This document shows, one piece after another, positions 10,828 to 22,959 of a stretch of 64,000 bases of DNA; position 1 is the first letter of the stretch; every line of letters begins with the position of its first letter. The notes beneath the pieces were generated by a model that saw nothing but the letters and a program-made list of their open reading frames with translations, was not told the DNA's origin and ran no database searches. The DNA comes from Meandrina meandrites (lineage: Eukaryota > Cnidaria > Anthozoa > Scleractinia > Meandrinidae): NCBI GenBank assembly GCA_963693305.1, contig OY855903.1, positions 36,669,751 to 36,733,750 on the forward strand, in the 5' to 3' direction. The position numbers and the translations under genes were made by a program.

Positions 10828-13800
10828 TTAGATTTTATAATGTCTGTATGCATAGCTTGTTCTTCCATCTTCTAGTATATATCTTTTGTCATCAAAACAG
10901 CTGAGTGATACTTTGTTTATCTCATAACTTCCAAGTTGATGGTTTTGACTTCTGATTGTTTTCATTGTGTGATGCATTTGTTCATTATTGAACAGTACAT
11001 TTTTATAATTTTCATGTGTTATGTTCTTTTTAATTACATTCTTTTTTATTCCTTTTGCAGTCTTTCCGCCTTTCTGGTTGTCTTTCATATAACTATACAT
11101 TCTAGATCGCAAACCAACGAATTCATCAATAGGTACTCCTGCGGCTTCATCTTTAAACTTGCCGATTACTTTTTTATTTGTCTTGTCAAAATACGGTGAG
11201 CTTTTTGGGTAGTCGCTGTTATCGATTTTATTTTTATCATTCCAAAAGTCTTGGTATACATCTTCAGCTTCGATTTCATAGGTCAAGCTGTCTGTGTCTG
11301 TGAATAGTAACTTGGCTTTGTCTCCATATTTCTTTTTAATGTAGTTATAATGGAAATCGTACATTAACGTCTTGCTTAAATCTAAGATGCACATACCCAC
11401 ATATGCCGGCCTGTTTAGAGTAAGTGTTTCTTTTATCTTATGCACAGCTACAAGATTGTCGTTGAAGATCTTACTACTTACATAAGTTGGTTTACTGCAA
11501 TATTTCAATAGCTTCTTCTCATCAGTCACCAATCTGATGTCTACTCGCTTTCTGATATTTTCCATAGTTTTTCCAAATACACTGTTATTCATAAGCTTGA
11601 AGAAGTCTTTTTCAAAAGCATTTTTGGCATCCTTACGTTTTTCAGTATTGAAATCAATATATTGCTTAAGCCAAGGGGATTGATTGAACTCAAGGACTCG
11701 ATGGACTTTTGTTATTTTTAAACCGAGATCAGTGTATAATTGGAGGTTCCTATAATGTAGTACATACTTTTCTTTGTTGTTTAAAGTTGGAATTAATTTA
11801 TGTACAAGACCTGTTGATATGTTATATTTTTTCGCAAATTTTTTGCAATAATCTGATAGCATGTCTTCGGTTACTTTTACCTTTTCCGGTCCTAACGGGT
11901 AGTCATTATGAAGGTTATGCAACTCTTTGGGGTATTCTAGGTCGACTTCCAATATTAAACCTTTCTTACTGTCTTCTTTATACTTGGCTAAGTCTGTTTT
12001 ATCAATCTGGCTTTTTGTCATCCATCTGAATCCGCCTGTTGGAAGGTATTGACTCATTGCCCAACCATACAGATTATTGGCGTCAAGATACATGATATAC
12101 TTTGAGGGCGCCTTCTCATCTATGTTCTCATGTATTTATTGTTTGCTTTTCCATAGCGGTTGGCTATATAGCTGATTCCACCACGCATGCCCTTTTCAAT
12201 AAATTGGAACATATCAATATCAACCATAAGCTCTAATTTAATGTCAGTCATTTTTAGCATAGCATCCCATGACAAACCGGGAGATGTGAAATAATGACAT
12301 GGATCAAGTTTGTAGAATTCTAAACATGTTCTCCTGAAGTTTTCAAATACATCAGCTAATAGGAGGATGTCAGATTCAAGGTACAGGTCATGGTAGTAAC
12401 CCATCGTTTTAAGCATGAATGTTTCCCATACAGTGTGGACATGTTGATAATCTTTATCGGTAATGTGCTCATTATTCATTTTACTGTAAAAGTCTTCTTT
12501 TGTTGGTAGTTTTTCATTGAATTTATTGAAACTGTCCATGTAGTCATAAGGATATAATTTTCTTGCCATCAAATCGAGCTTTTCACCTTTGAACTTTTTT
12601 GAGGTGTATTTCAGATTATCATAATTTGGTTTTGCACATGCTTTCCCACTGTTTTTACAATTTCTGCATTTACCACATGGGAAGCTTGTTTTATGTTGTG
12701 TTATGTGGCCTTCATTATTGATACTTCGTTTTATACACTTACCTGGGTCACATGTTTCACATTTACCACATTTAGTTATATTTTTGACGAGATTTTTTCT
12801 AACTAGAGCTCATAAATTGGAAACTATCAATGAAGGTAAGATGATTACCAAGCATGAAAGCCATATATTTTTCCATATTGTTCGGTATGGCATTGATATT
12901 CATTTGTTTCTCCTCTCCTTTACAATACTTAACTTCTTCTAACATATTTTCCATGAATTTGTACACAGCCTTTTCGCCCCTATATATTTGTATTGGTTTT
13001 GTATATTTATCATCATAGCAACAGACAATCTTATAACCGTATCCACAGTCTGTGTGCTTCTGGTATGCCTCTGTATATGATTTATCATTATTAGGTTGAC
13101 AACCGGAGATCTTTTCTGTTATAGCCTCAAAATCAGCATAGATAACAAATGGTACTTGTTGTTGTTTATGGAAGTTGTTGAATTTCAGTATGTTATTATC
13201 TTTAGTCGGCATATTTACTGCTTGTATTCCATTTACTTGAATGCAATTATTTTTATGATGGTTTAATACTCTTTCAGAACTGAAACATTGCAGACAGTGC
13301 ATACAAAAGTGTTTCCTCTCTTTGTGTTTTGTTTGGTTGTACATGAATTTATTAAAATCCTTTATGAGAACATAATGCTTGTTTTCATCTTTCGTTACCA
13401 GTAGTAGTTCTATATGATCTTCATACTTTTCTTTTGATATATATATTGGGTATGGTTGCTTTTCTTCATAACCGAATACATTTATTCTTATGTTATTCTT
13501 TTTCTCAATTTTGTTAAATTGCTTAATAGTTACTGGAAATTCAATTTCAGAGTAATCTAATTTATCGATGTATTCCTTATCAGATTTTTTAATTCGTTGA
13601 GGGTATTTATCTTGTGGGTTTAAGTGTCTGATATGACACCAACGGAAGCATTCATTATCCTCATTTTTCATATTAATCAATCCTTTTGTACTCTTCCTGA
13701 GTTCTTGTGGTAGGTGAATATATGAGGAGCCTTTCATTGGTTTGTATTTCACAATATTCAGATAGTGATTATCAACAGATTGAATAGTCCAACCTGAACC

Positions 13801-14405
13801 TTCAGAGACCCATTGAGCTATCTTATTCAATATATGCTGTTTTGATAATTCTAGCGATTTAGCAACTTCCAGATTATTCATAATTGTTTGTGCTATACTA
13901 TTGAAATAGGCTGTTTTATAAACAATCTCATTCTCTGATAATTTTTTGAATGACACCTTAAGCGTTTCAATAAATTTTAGACCTAACATAGATGGAAGTA
14001 TACTAATAATATGATATTCGACAGCTTTTCGGGTATTTAATCGCTGTAATAACGGGTCTTTGCTATTTATGAAATACTTCCTATTTCATAGGACTTTGTA
14101 TAGCCTTCCAAAGCTTTAGCAACTTGATTTATCTGAGTCCTTGGTAATGGTACTGGTTTTTTAGTCCTCGGTGTTGGGGTCGGCTTGTAATCATCCCTGA
14201 ATTCGGGTGGCGGCAGTATATTTTCCTCATAATCTTGAATCATTTGATGGACGCTTCGCCTGGGAGTTGGTTTTGGAGGTCTTGGTTTGTATATCCTAGG
14301 CTGATTCGCTTTTAGTGATAAAATGAGTTTTATAAGGTCAGTCTTAGATAGCTTGTTGAGATCAGATTCATCCATATTAATATTGGTTGAGATAAAATTT
14401 TCCAT
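10828..14405 (-). pseudogene. Protein-primed family B DNA polymerase of E1, frameshifted
   Basis: The gene can be followed in four open pieces on the minus strand: 14405-14067, ~14040-12799, ~12790-12120 and 12093-10828, together about 1,190 codons. The N-terminal piece is Pro-rich (PRPPKPTPRR, KPVPLPRT). The second has a C2H2-type finger (HFCMHCLQCF...HH) and Exo I (YADFEA near 13130). Exo II is near 12810, then comes a Cys-rich insert (CGKCETC, CGKCRNC) out of frame. The third piece has Exo III (YLESDILLLAD). The last has palm motif A (YLDANNLYG), motif B (MNNSVFGK) and motif C (FTDTDS near 11290-11305). The set fits PF03175-type PolB of Polinton- and adintovirus-like elements. Frame changes lie near 14045, 12795 and 12110, so no full-length enzyme can be made. 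The start at 14405 follows the promoter-like module at 14405-14470. Confidence 0.85.
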
Positions 14406-14470
14406 TTTATATATGTTATTACTATAGTTTTTTTCTCTTAAGTGTTTTTATAGTGCGTTTAAATGATCTG
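14405..14470 (-). promoter_or_regulatory. E1 upstream module in front of PolB
   Basis: Read toward PolB, it runs CGCACTATAAAA, then ACTTAAGAGA, then CTATAGTAATAA, then TATATAAAATGG. The same order of blocks precedes the two HNH-like ORFs (14885-14929 plus, 23969-24035 minus), so this looks like a shared TATA-type promoter. Confidence 0.55.
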
Positions 14471-14599
14471 AAATATAAGTATAATAGATAGCTAGAAACA
14501 ATCATATTTTTGGCTGTCTAAGCAACAAATAACAGCACATATATACACTGTTGGTTCACTACACATATATATTATATAATTTCTCTTATTTGTTAATCA

Positions 14600-14722
14600 T
14601 CACATGTTATCCATGGCTTCAGTATTTCTCATATGCTTTTTTGTTTTAATATGACTCCATTTCCCAGCTAATGTGTAATCATGATTTCCACATATAGGGC
14701 ATCGCCATTCTTTATTCAGCAT
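14600..14722 (-). CDS. Small C2H2 zinc-finger ORF (40 aa) of E1
   Basis: ATG 14722-14720 to TGA 14602-14600. The product has CPIC followed by 12 residues, then H-x5-H (HIKTKKH), a single zinc finger with basic spacing residues. The frame stays open upstream of the ATG to a TGA near 14785, through an Arg/Lys/Glu-rich stretch, so a longer product from another start or exon is possible. A degenerate relative is at 24082-24174. It lies between PolB and the HNH-like ORF. The role is unknown; a DNA- or RNA-binding regulator is the obvious guess. Confidence 0.5.
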   Translation of the reverse strand: MLNKEWRCPICGNHDYTLAGKWSHIKTKKHMRNTEAMDNM

Positions 14723-14884
14723 GTACTTTGTCTTGATTTGTTTAGTTGCTTGCTTTCTCTCTTCTTCGCTGAAATACTTAATTCATCTTCCCATTATATT
14801 ATATCTATATATAATTATTTCTTTATATCTGTTAAAATCATCACTATACCCCTTCCAAACCTAGATCAAAAATTTCTTGTACTA

Positions 14885-14928
14885 TAAAAATGACTTAAAG
14901 ATATGTTGCTATAGTATATTACAAAAAT
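14885..14928 (+). promoter_or_regulatory. E1 upstream module in front of HNH ORF
   Basis: The blocks CTATAAAAATGACTTAAAG and CTATAGTATATTA stand in the same order and spacing as upstream of the minus-strand HNH ORF (23969-24035) and of PolB. Confidence 0.55.
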
Positions 14929-15218
14929 ATGATCATGTCAACATATATAAACGGGATTAAATACTATATACATCCAATTTATGATCTATATGGGGCTGAT
15001 GAAGATGGCAACGTTATTCATTTAATAACTAGAATCCCCCATAAAGGTAATATTACAAATTCAGGGTATTTGGCAATTTCTGTTAGAAAATGGGGTTGGC
15101 CGGGTCAAAAGAGATATAAAGTACACAGATTCATTTATGAATGCTTTAACAATATGATACCGGCGGGTATGGCTATTACTCATATAAATAAGGATAAACT
15201 TGTCAATAGGATTTGTAC
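14929..15218 (+). pseudogene. HNH/NUMOD4-like ORF, 3' end cut by transposon
   Basis: The ORF starts at ATG 14929. It has an N-terminal HPIYDLYGADEDGNV segment like NUMOD4 domains and a HRFIYECFN...HINKDK core like HNH homing-type endonucleases. Similarity to its paralogue at 23661-23969 runs to about 15217 (NRIC versus NRLC) and then ends abruptly. The remaining codons to 15243 belong to the inserted P-like transposon. In viruses such proteins are site-specific nucleases or orphan HNH proteins. Whether this one cut DNA is unknown. Confidence 0.6.
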
Positions 15219-15381
15219 AGGGGGGGCTGGCGACTGTCTTTGATCTTGCCGCTTTTTGGCTTTCCATGATTGCCCCAGAAAAGAAATCTGTCAATCATCC
15301 AAGAATCGCAGGGAGCATGCGCAGAATGCCAGAACTTGAAGCAATTTAGAAGCGATCGTGTGTGAAGTTCCGCGAACACGT

Positions 15382-16350
15382 ATGTTTTCACGCGAATTGG
15401 AAAAGATGAATTCCCTGTTGGTTGTTTATTTGCTGTTAGCATTTTTTTGTGGCAGTACGGAGTTTGAACACTCCGTTTCTGTTAATTCCAACCCTGTTTA
15501 TCCCCCTGCTGTGAAGAATGTGACCTTTAATGTTATCGAAAACTGCGGTCGCGGTGTCAACACCCACTTGACCTGGGAATTGATGGCATTCAATGCGAGT
15601 TTTCAGCCTTTGTTTTCAGTTTCCGACTTAATGGCTACAGGTGGAATGAAGGGCCAGCTTTGCCTGAGGTTAGATGAACACTCTACGTTTAAAATGCGAG
15701 TGGCAAGGTTCGGTTGGAAGTTGAATGCGCTGGCACACAAGAATGTTTTTAGTGATATTGCGGAAGAGTTTTGGAGTCTTCGTCGTCTCAGAAAGAAATT
15801 GTCCTGTGGAAACTGTCGAGTATACTATATTCCATCTTCACGACGACAAAAGAGAAGATTTCGATTGAGATTTCACTTTAGTACTAGAAACGTGGAACAG
15901 TTTCTCAACTGCAATGCCGAAGGATCAGAATGTATTCAAGACAGGTTTGAAGTGGCATTAAATTATTTGTTTCAAATTGTGTGCGTCTTTGCTGTTGAAT
16001 GCGTAATTTTGTATGAAACACCTGGTTTATTCTTTGGTATTCTCCCCCTGTTTGAATTTTTCATGGCTGCAGTTATAACTGTAACATATGCCAGTTTTCA
16101 GACTTCCTACAGATGGTTTAAAGTCCAGATGAAAAGAAAACAGCTCCAGTCCCTAGGATCATTTTTAGATGGCAAAATTTTGCATCTGGAAAGCATAGCT
16201 CATAAAGATAAACTAACATACGAAGAATGCCTAACGTTGCAAATAGAGCTACCAGGTTTGCTTATTTTTACAAGAGAACTTAAGGACTTGGCAAACCAAT
16301 TACATCCCGTTTGGGAAATTTTCCCTCCATGCTGTACAGTACAAAGTTAA
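15382..16350 (+). CDS. Signal-peptide/membrane protein, transposon cargo candidate
   Basis: The open frame begins upstream, but the first ATG is 15382 and a second at 15406 would begin directly at a classic signal peptide (MNSLLVVYLLLAFFCGS). A Cys-containing ectodomain of ~180 residues follows, including CGNCRVYY, then one or two hydrophobic segments (about residues 205-245 of the product from 15382) and a basic ~80-residue tail. It is intact, unlike the transposase behind it. I do not recognise the family. Placement inside the same plus-strand cluster makes it either a cargo gene of the transposon or a captured host exon. Its stop is ~85 bp before the next open frame. Confidence 0.5.
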   Translation: MFSRELEKMNSLLVVYLLLAFFCGSTEFEHSVSVNSNPVYPPAVKNVTFNVIENCGRGVNTHLTWELMAFNASFQPLFSVSDLMATGGMKGQLCLRLDEHSTFKMRVARFGWKLNALAHKNVFSDIAEEFWSLRRLRKKLSCGNCRVYYIPSSRRQKRRFRLRFHFSTRNVEQFLNCNAEGSECIQDRFEVALNYLFQIVCVFAVECVILYETPGLFFGILPLFEFFMAAVITVTYASFQTSYRWFKVQMKRKQLQSLGSFLDGKILHLESIAHKDKLTYEECLTLQIELPGLLIFTRELKDLANQLHPVWEIFPPCCTVQS

Positions 16351-16433
16351 TTTCAATTGAATCTGCAATGAACTATCACATTTCAAAACAGTTTCCAGAG
16401 CGTTCATGCGTCTGCCAGAAATGAAATTGCTGG

Positions 16434-19400
16434 GTGAAGAAGGAGTATGAACGTTTGCAAGAGTTATCTGAGGAAATTGAGGAATTCGAATATGATTTTT
16501 TGTCCCTTGCCTGTTTAAAACCCAGCTTGAGACAAGGCAAAGACATTCAGCACTTAATTCACAAGTGTGAAAAATTTGTAGAGAAGTTGAGCTCAGTCAC
16601 GCCAGGTGAACTATGCAATAATACAGTCAGGTCATTCCGAAAACTCTTGGTAACACGTGCAGAAACTTTGGATTCAAAACTATTACTTATGCTAAAAGAG
16701 AAACCATTAAATAAAGATATTACTTCTGATGAGGAAATGGTGGGAGATGTAAATGTGAATTTGTACCGGCATGGTGGAGGGCGACAATGTTGCATAGCTG
16801 GGTGCCAAAATGGGGCCAGCATGCATTCTGTAACTCATTTACAAGGGAAATATGAAATAGACCCCGAGAAGGCAAATGAACCATGGTTGCTATATGTGTG
16901 CAACAGTCATTTTGAAATGGACAGGCAAAACCATTCTTCCAGTGCTGAAGTATTTCCAGAAACTCAAGTACATCGATCATCACAGCTGACCCTGTACTCA
17001 CTACATTGCAGTATATGTCATCAGTCAAAGACCTTGTGTAACCAAAATATTTGCCTAAAACATACCATCAACATTTTTGATAAAAAGTGCCAGATCCCTT
17101 GTGACAGTGTATCTAAACTTGACAGTCAGCCAGTTCCTTTACAAACTCCACCATTGAATTTTTGCTTTGTTTGCAAAAGTTGTTCCAAATCAATTTCTTT
17201 TTCAAGAACAATTCAAGTCCCATCAGAACTAAAAGGTCAGTGTTTCACCAATCCTTTAATGCAAGACATATACCAAGCCATGGCCACAAAGTTCTTATGC
17301 AAAATGACTGGCTGGAGTGCTGTTGTTGAGCAAGCAACCTCATTTAAATTTCAGTTTTCACCCCAGCGATGTGACAGACAAAACTTAAATGAAAGAGTGC
17401 TCCACCTCTTTCTAGAGGGAAATGAGCTTCATTATCAGGCCTACATACTTAATTCTAAGGTAAACATTGGGGGCTCACTTGGAAAAGTTGAAGAGCAAAC
17501 AGTTGCAAACATCTCCACTCAACTGTACACTATTTTAAAGAAAATTGAGCTTGAAAAAGTTTATTGTGGAGTGTATGACAACAACATTTTGACTTGGGCA
17601 AAACAGAAAATTGGATCACCAGACCCTCCACAACTAATGATTGATTCCCAGTGGGTAATTCCTGTGAAGAAAGGAAACTCGACAGTCCATATTAATGAAA
17701 CAATAAGAAAAGCTAAGGTAATGTGGGAAGGAGGAAATCTAAAAACTTTTCTTGAGTGCCAATTCTTAGTGAAAGCCAGAAGCAAGTCTGGTCGCTGTGA
17801 AGTGTGTCAGAAAATGCTTGAGAACTCACTGAAGAGGCATAAAGAACCGGTGCTAGGAAATGGAGAAAGGGCAACAAAAGCGGATAGCAGGGTTAAACTT
17901 TCTTCACTCTCCTCATTGCAATTACTTGATCGAGCTCGGAATTTAAGCAATGAAGTCCGGAAATTGGGCAATCAAAACAGATGCCTGAGGATGATACTAA
18001 AGAAACAAAAAGAGAAACTTTGTGTCATTAATTTTCAGCAAACATTTAATGAATTGTCAGAGATGGTTAATTTTGCTGTGAAGAACGAGCTGCTAAAAGA
18101 GGGATCTATACTGTATTCTTTTATGCTGGATGCTTTGTCCCAGCTAAAACTAAAGCAGAGCTCTTGTAGTGATGAATCAGGTGAGGGGCAAAAACCTCAG
18201 TCAAAGCCCAAAAATATGCGCTGGGATCCACTTACAATAAAACTTGCTGTGAGTCTCTCAGTTAAATGTAAACAAAAGGGTTATGAGGCAGTTCGGAAAT
18301 GGCTTCCATTACCATCATGGCGTTTGGTACAAGAATATAGAAATATGGATAATTCAGCTAATCCTGTTGATATTATACAACTACAAAAATGTTGGAACGA
18401 AATTAAACAGCGAGGTGTTTGCAACTTGTTCGGTTTACACTGGGATGAAATTGAGATTTGCAGTGGAGTTAAGTTGTGTAGGCGCACTGGACAGCTCATT
18501 GGTTTTGAAGATTTCACCATCCCATCTGAATTGGAAACTGACACTAAATTTGATGAGACCAATTTAGTTGACGATGATTCCAGTTTTCCAGAAGAAGATG
18601 AAAATGACAACACTAGTGACGATGACTCGAAAAGTATGCTTCTGACACCGACTCTGATTCTGATAGTAATTCAACTGGAAATCCAAAAACCAAGGTTGCC
18701 CGTCAAATATGTCAGTTTTTCTTGACCAGTCTTGAGGGTAATTTTACCTGGCCAGTTGCCTCTTTTCCTGTTTACAGTGTCACAGCTGAGAAACTAAACA
18801 AACACATGGTATGGCCTCTTGTTAAAGCACTTGATAAGGTTTCCGATGGAAAGATCAAGGTGGTATATGGGGTGTGTGATGGAGGTCCATGGAATTCAAA
18901 ATTTTTTTAGAAGTCATCAAAAAAATCCCCATGGGTTGGTCAGAATGAAGTCACAGGAGGTGATATCTTTTGGATATCAGATTACCCGCACATGATCAAA
19001 AAGTTAAGAAATTATATGCACAATCCTAATTACAACTTAAAACACAAGGGAAGATGCATAAAATGGGATCATATTGCTGCTGTTGCTAAACAAGAGGACA
19101 GTTCATTGAAAAGCAAACATATTTTCATTGATTCCAAAAGTAAAATGAAAGTAAAGTTTGCACGAGAGGTACTTTCAGAATCAACTGCACAAACAATGGA
19201 ACAACCCTGCTTCCCTTACAGTAAAGATGAAACTTCTTTCACTCGCAAATATATAAGAATGTGTGACAAGCTATTCACAATTATGAATACTATTTCTCTT
19301 CATTCAAATTACATGCAAGAGCTTCTGTCTGTACTTGTGTTCTTCAAAAGGTGGCATGATGAAATTGAAGAGAAGGTGCAATCATGTAACAATAAGGATG

Positions 19401-20631
19401 ACAAGAATGCTACAAGGAAGCAGTTCATTCCTTTAAAGACATATAATGACCTCCTTGTCTTAATTCGGGGAACAATTGGTTTAATTGGCTATGTGAAGAT
19501 AAATCACCCCAATATTAACATTGTCCCAAAGAGCCTTTGTCAAGATGATGTGGAAAATTATTTTTCACTTGTTTGAGGAAGGGAAGTGTCACCAACAGTT
19601 CAACGTTATATACACTTGACATTGACTTTAGTATCGCTCAAGAGCTTGGTCTTCTAGAAGGTTCATCAAGTTCTTATGAAGGTCCTGCATTTTCTCCACA
19701 GCCCCTTAACCTATCAAAAGGTCAAAGCAAAGAGGGTAAGACAGGAGAACAAGTACAAACAATAGATGCTATTAAACAAATGCTACAGCAAAATCACATA
19801 AACTGTGAAGACATCTTGATAGGAGAGGAATGTTCAGCTTTGCCTAAGTACAGTGAGGACCAAAAGAAAAAACTAGAATGCCAGTACCTGGAAATCCTTT
19901 CTATTATAGGGCAGTCTTTACCAACTACCCTCATAAACACTGCTCATTTAGTACTTGACTCATTGTCAGATCCCTTAAATCGAAATTATGTAATGAACTT
20001 CAATGTACTTCTGGACCAAAAACTAAAAGCAGAATACTTTAGTCTTCACAGTTTTAGCAAGGACTCCTACAATAATGCATGGACAAAACTACTCCAAGAT
20101 ACAAGTTTATTTTGTTGGTGGTCCAGTTTATGCAATCTAATATGTGGAGGACATAAAGGCACTGAAGAAGCAATGGAACTGTATTTAAGGAAATTTGTTA
20201 AACGGAGATGCGTTTATCACTTGATGAAAGAGGATTTATCTCCATTATCTGGCCATACTGCAGCAATTAGAACTAAACTAGCACAGAAGTCAGCTAAGTA
20301 TAAGTCCACAAAAGAGCCAAGTCCTACAGATGTATGTAAGAGATGTAACATGTTAGGGCACTGGGCAAAGAAATGTAAAAACACCCCTGAACCAGAATGG
20401 CTAGCAAAACAAGAATGTTTTAAATGTGGATTAAAAGGCCATTTAGCAGCACAGTGCAAGAACAGCAGTAAGTCCAGGTATAAGCATGTCAAAGATGGAT
20501 GCAAGACCAAATGGCTTAATTTACCTGCATTGGTTGGATTACTTCAAAGTGAAGACCTTAAAACCAATCCAAAGTATGAATCTCTTAAAGATGATCCACC
20601 ATCTGGAATTGCTGATCTGCGTCCATACTAG
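16434..20631 (+). pseudogene. P-element-like THAP transposase with zinc knuckles, broken
   Basis: The first frame (16434-18725) has no ATG at its start (GTG; the nearest in-frame ATG is ~residue 86), so an upstream exon is likely. It shows a THAP-like C2CH finger (CxxxC near residue 118; VCNSHF near 154), a second Cys-rich region, and a C-terminal block (WDPLTIKLAV, then LHWDEIEI near residue 670) matching the start of the P-element RNase H-like core with its first Asp. After a frameshift near 18635 the core continues (SDYPHMIKKLRN, KWDHIAAV), has an in-frame TAG at 18908-18910, and reaches CQDDVENYF, the usual site of the final Glu. Another frameshift near 19573 leads to 19573-20631, with two CCHC knuckles (CKRCNMLGHWAKKC and CFKCGLKGHLAAQC). 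Confidence 0.65.
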
Positions 20632-20718
20632 AAGCAGCGGTCAGAGGCCTGGAAAGAAGCAAGGAAGAACATCCTTAATGCAAGCAAGGCAGGAGTTATT
20701 ACTGGACATTTTGGTGTA

Positions 20719-22662
20719 TTGCAAGCTCAAAATTACTGGCAAAGTGCTGTTCAAGGAGACATTATTGATAATGATGGCAGTACAAGTTCAGTGAGTAAAT
20801 TAGCAATGGAGTGGGGAACTGTCTGCGAGGACTGCACTAGGGTCTCTTACCGAAAATTCTTATCTGATTCATGCTATGATTATACTGTTTTTGAAACTGG
20901 TTTATGGACAATTAAACACAAGAACGTAGACTTGTTTGGATGCTCCCCAGATGACATTGTTGTTGTAAAGGGCACTGGGTTGCATGGCATAAGTGGCAGA
21001 GGTATTGTTGAGTACAAGTGTCCGTTCAAAGGAGGTTATCCATCACACTATAAGCAATTACCGGCATGCTATTACATGCAGATGCAGTTGAATATGAAAG
21101 CAGCAAATGCAGACTGGTGCCATTTTGTAACTTGGACACCAAGCACGACAAGAATTTCTACTGTTCAAAGGAATGATGCTTTTATTGATGAACTTCTGGA
21201 TGCAGTGCATCAATATTTCTGGACATTAACTGGACCACCAACATCTCTGGATCCAAAGCTTAAAGAAATTGAGAGAAAAGCAAAAGAAAATACAGAGAAA
21301 ATAAAAATGGGTGTCGAAATACAGTCTTACAGTAGCTTGTCTTCAATCCCTCAGCTTTCAACTTTCAGTCCTGCAAACATTGACATTCAGATTGCAAAAG
21401 AGAAGTGTCAAAAATCGCTGAAACCAGAAAAACATAACAAGCGCATTTTGCACTGTTCAAAGTGCAGACGACCACTTGTTATTTGCAATCAAGACAAGTG
21501 CATTGAGAAAAAGAAAAGTGCTGCTAAGAAAGCCCAAGGCAATTATAGTACAACAAAAACACAGTCACACATGTGTAGCTCTGAACAGCCTCAACTTTCA
21601 TTAATGTTTAAGTCATATGTCAATGGTTCAAACAATGTTGCAAACTCCTGTCACCAAGATGCCATTTTAACTGTCATGTCAGAAGTTCTTAACAGAAATC
21701 CAGAGTTTATTAAATCTTTAGAAACACACATACAGCAGACCAAAGCACTTCAAGCCTTGAAAACAGCATGGAATCTCAACTGCAATGGCAAGTACCATGA
21801 GAGTAAGATGGCATTGTGGCTGTGGTTGCAGAATGAAACCTGTAATGGCCGTATCTACTATAGACTTGGAAATCAGTGTAGTCTAGAAGGAGTCATTCAT
21901 TCACTACATCACTACATGGGTCAAGAGGAACGTAGATTCTTTAGTTTTGTCACATCAGTTTCAAGAAAATGTTCAAGATTTGGTGGCCACAAATTGACAT
22001 TAAGGGAGCAATGCAGTGGCACATTTAAAATAATAGCAGATGAGATCATTCCCGAAGACCACACTGATCCTTCAGATCAACAAAGTTCTGTTAGTTTGGT
22101 AAAATACTTCAAACGTCATGCTATAAGCAGTGGATACTCGTGTTTTTCTGGCACATGCAGTCAATTGCTTAAAGTTGAAAATGATCAGGGTGAGGCCAGC
22201 ATGGACAAATGTGATCAGCCAGCTCTCCGAACTGAGACTATTAAACAAATTCCAAATCTTGTTGTATTTGAAATTTTTAAATCAGATGATTCACCACTTA
22301 AGTGGGATCCCCAAGTTGATGAGGAGTTTGTTATGCAGGAGAAGATATACAAACTGACTGGACTAATATACCACAGTCAAGCAAGGGCCCACTACTGGTC
22401 TGAGGTATATGTTGACAATGCACATAGTGTTAGCTCTGGTTGGTATTTCCATGATGGACTTGCTAATGAAGGAAAGTGTATAAAAACTGGAAGCAAACCG
22501 AAGTTACAATATCACGGAAGGCATTTAAGTTTGGTTTTCTATGAAAGGATGAAACCAGTATGCAATACAGAAGCACCAAAAACTCCTGAGTCAACAAGAA
22601 CATGGTCACAAACAAACTTATCCCCATCAGGGAGAACTCCTGTCAGAAAGAAACGACTCTAG
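20719..22662 (+). CDS. YqaJ-like nuclease fused to USP-like deubiquitinase
   Basis: The frame is the same as that of the zinc-knuckle part and is separated from it only by the TAG at 20629-20631; sense-looking codons continue through the gap, so it was probably one polyprotein. The N-terminal third is a YqaJ/lambda-exonuclease-type nuclease (MEWGTVCED; Asp78/79 before a VVVKG strand; Glu98 and Lys100 in VEYK). A Cys-rich linker (CSKCRRPL, CNQDKC) follows. The C-terminal half looks like a ubiquitin-specific protease: Cys box NSCHQDA (Cys ~311) and His box with ARAHYWSEVYV (His ~558), preceded by LIYHSQ. No ATG is at the start (TTG). The downstream AATAAA near 22755 could end the transcript. 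Nuclease and deubiquitinase activity are inferred from motifs only. Confidence 0.6.
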   Translation: MQAQNYWQSAVQGDIIDNDGSTSSVSKLAMEWGTVCEDCTRVSYRKFLSDSCYDYTVFETGLWTIKHKNVDLFGCSPDDIVVVKGTGLHGISGRGIVEYKCPFKGGYPSHYKQLPACYYMQMQLNMKAANADWCHFVTWTPSTTRISTVQRNDAFIDELLDAVHQYFWTLTGPPTSLDPKLKEIERKAKENTEKIKMGVEIQSYSSLSSIPQLSTFSPANIDIQIAKEKCQKSLKPEKHNKRILHCSKCRRPLVICNQDKCIEKKKSAAKKAQGNYSTTKTQSHMCSSEQPQLSLMFKSYVNGSNNVANSCHQDAILTVMSEVLNRNPEFIKSLETHIQQTKALQALKTAWNLNCNGKYHESKMALWLWLQNETCNGRIYYRLGNQCSLEGVIHSLHHYMGQEERRFFSFVTSVSRKCSRFGGHKLTLREQCSGTFKIIADEIIPEDHTDPSDQQSSVSLVKYFKRHAISSGYSCFSGTCSQLLKVENDQGEASMDKCDQPALRTETIKQIPNLVVFEIFKSDDSPLKWDPQVDEEFVMQEKIYKLTGLIYHSQARAHYWSEVYVDNAHSVSSGWYFHDGLANEGKCIKTGSKPKLQYHGRHLSLVFYERMKPVCNTEAPKTPESTRTWSQTNLSPSGRTPVRKKRL

Positions 22663-22959
22663 AATTTTAGAGATGTTCTTGTTTGACGAGTTATCGTCTT
22701 TAAGCTTATTTCGTTCATATCTGCACATAAAACAGTTTAGTTAATAAATAATGCAATAAAACGGCAACACAAAGGCTCGCTCTATGTGCATAAAGCGGAG
22801 AAACAACAAACATGTCCTTACCTCAAATATTTTCTCGCCATGGTCAGCCGTCGGTTGGAGTTTCTTCGCTCCGAAAGTACCTTTCTTTGTCACAATCAGC
22901 GAAATTTAGGCACAAAGCGACTGAATACCGTTATAGCTTACTTACTTACTTAATCCTCT
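22663..22959. other. Right flank of the P-like transposon
   Basis: Contains AATAAA-type signals near 22744-22760. On the minus strand, ATG at 22841-22839 is followed within ~20 bp by a good donor (GTAAGG), a possible tiny first exon of a divergent gene. No terminal repeat could be matched to the left end. Confidence 0.3.
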
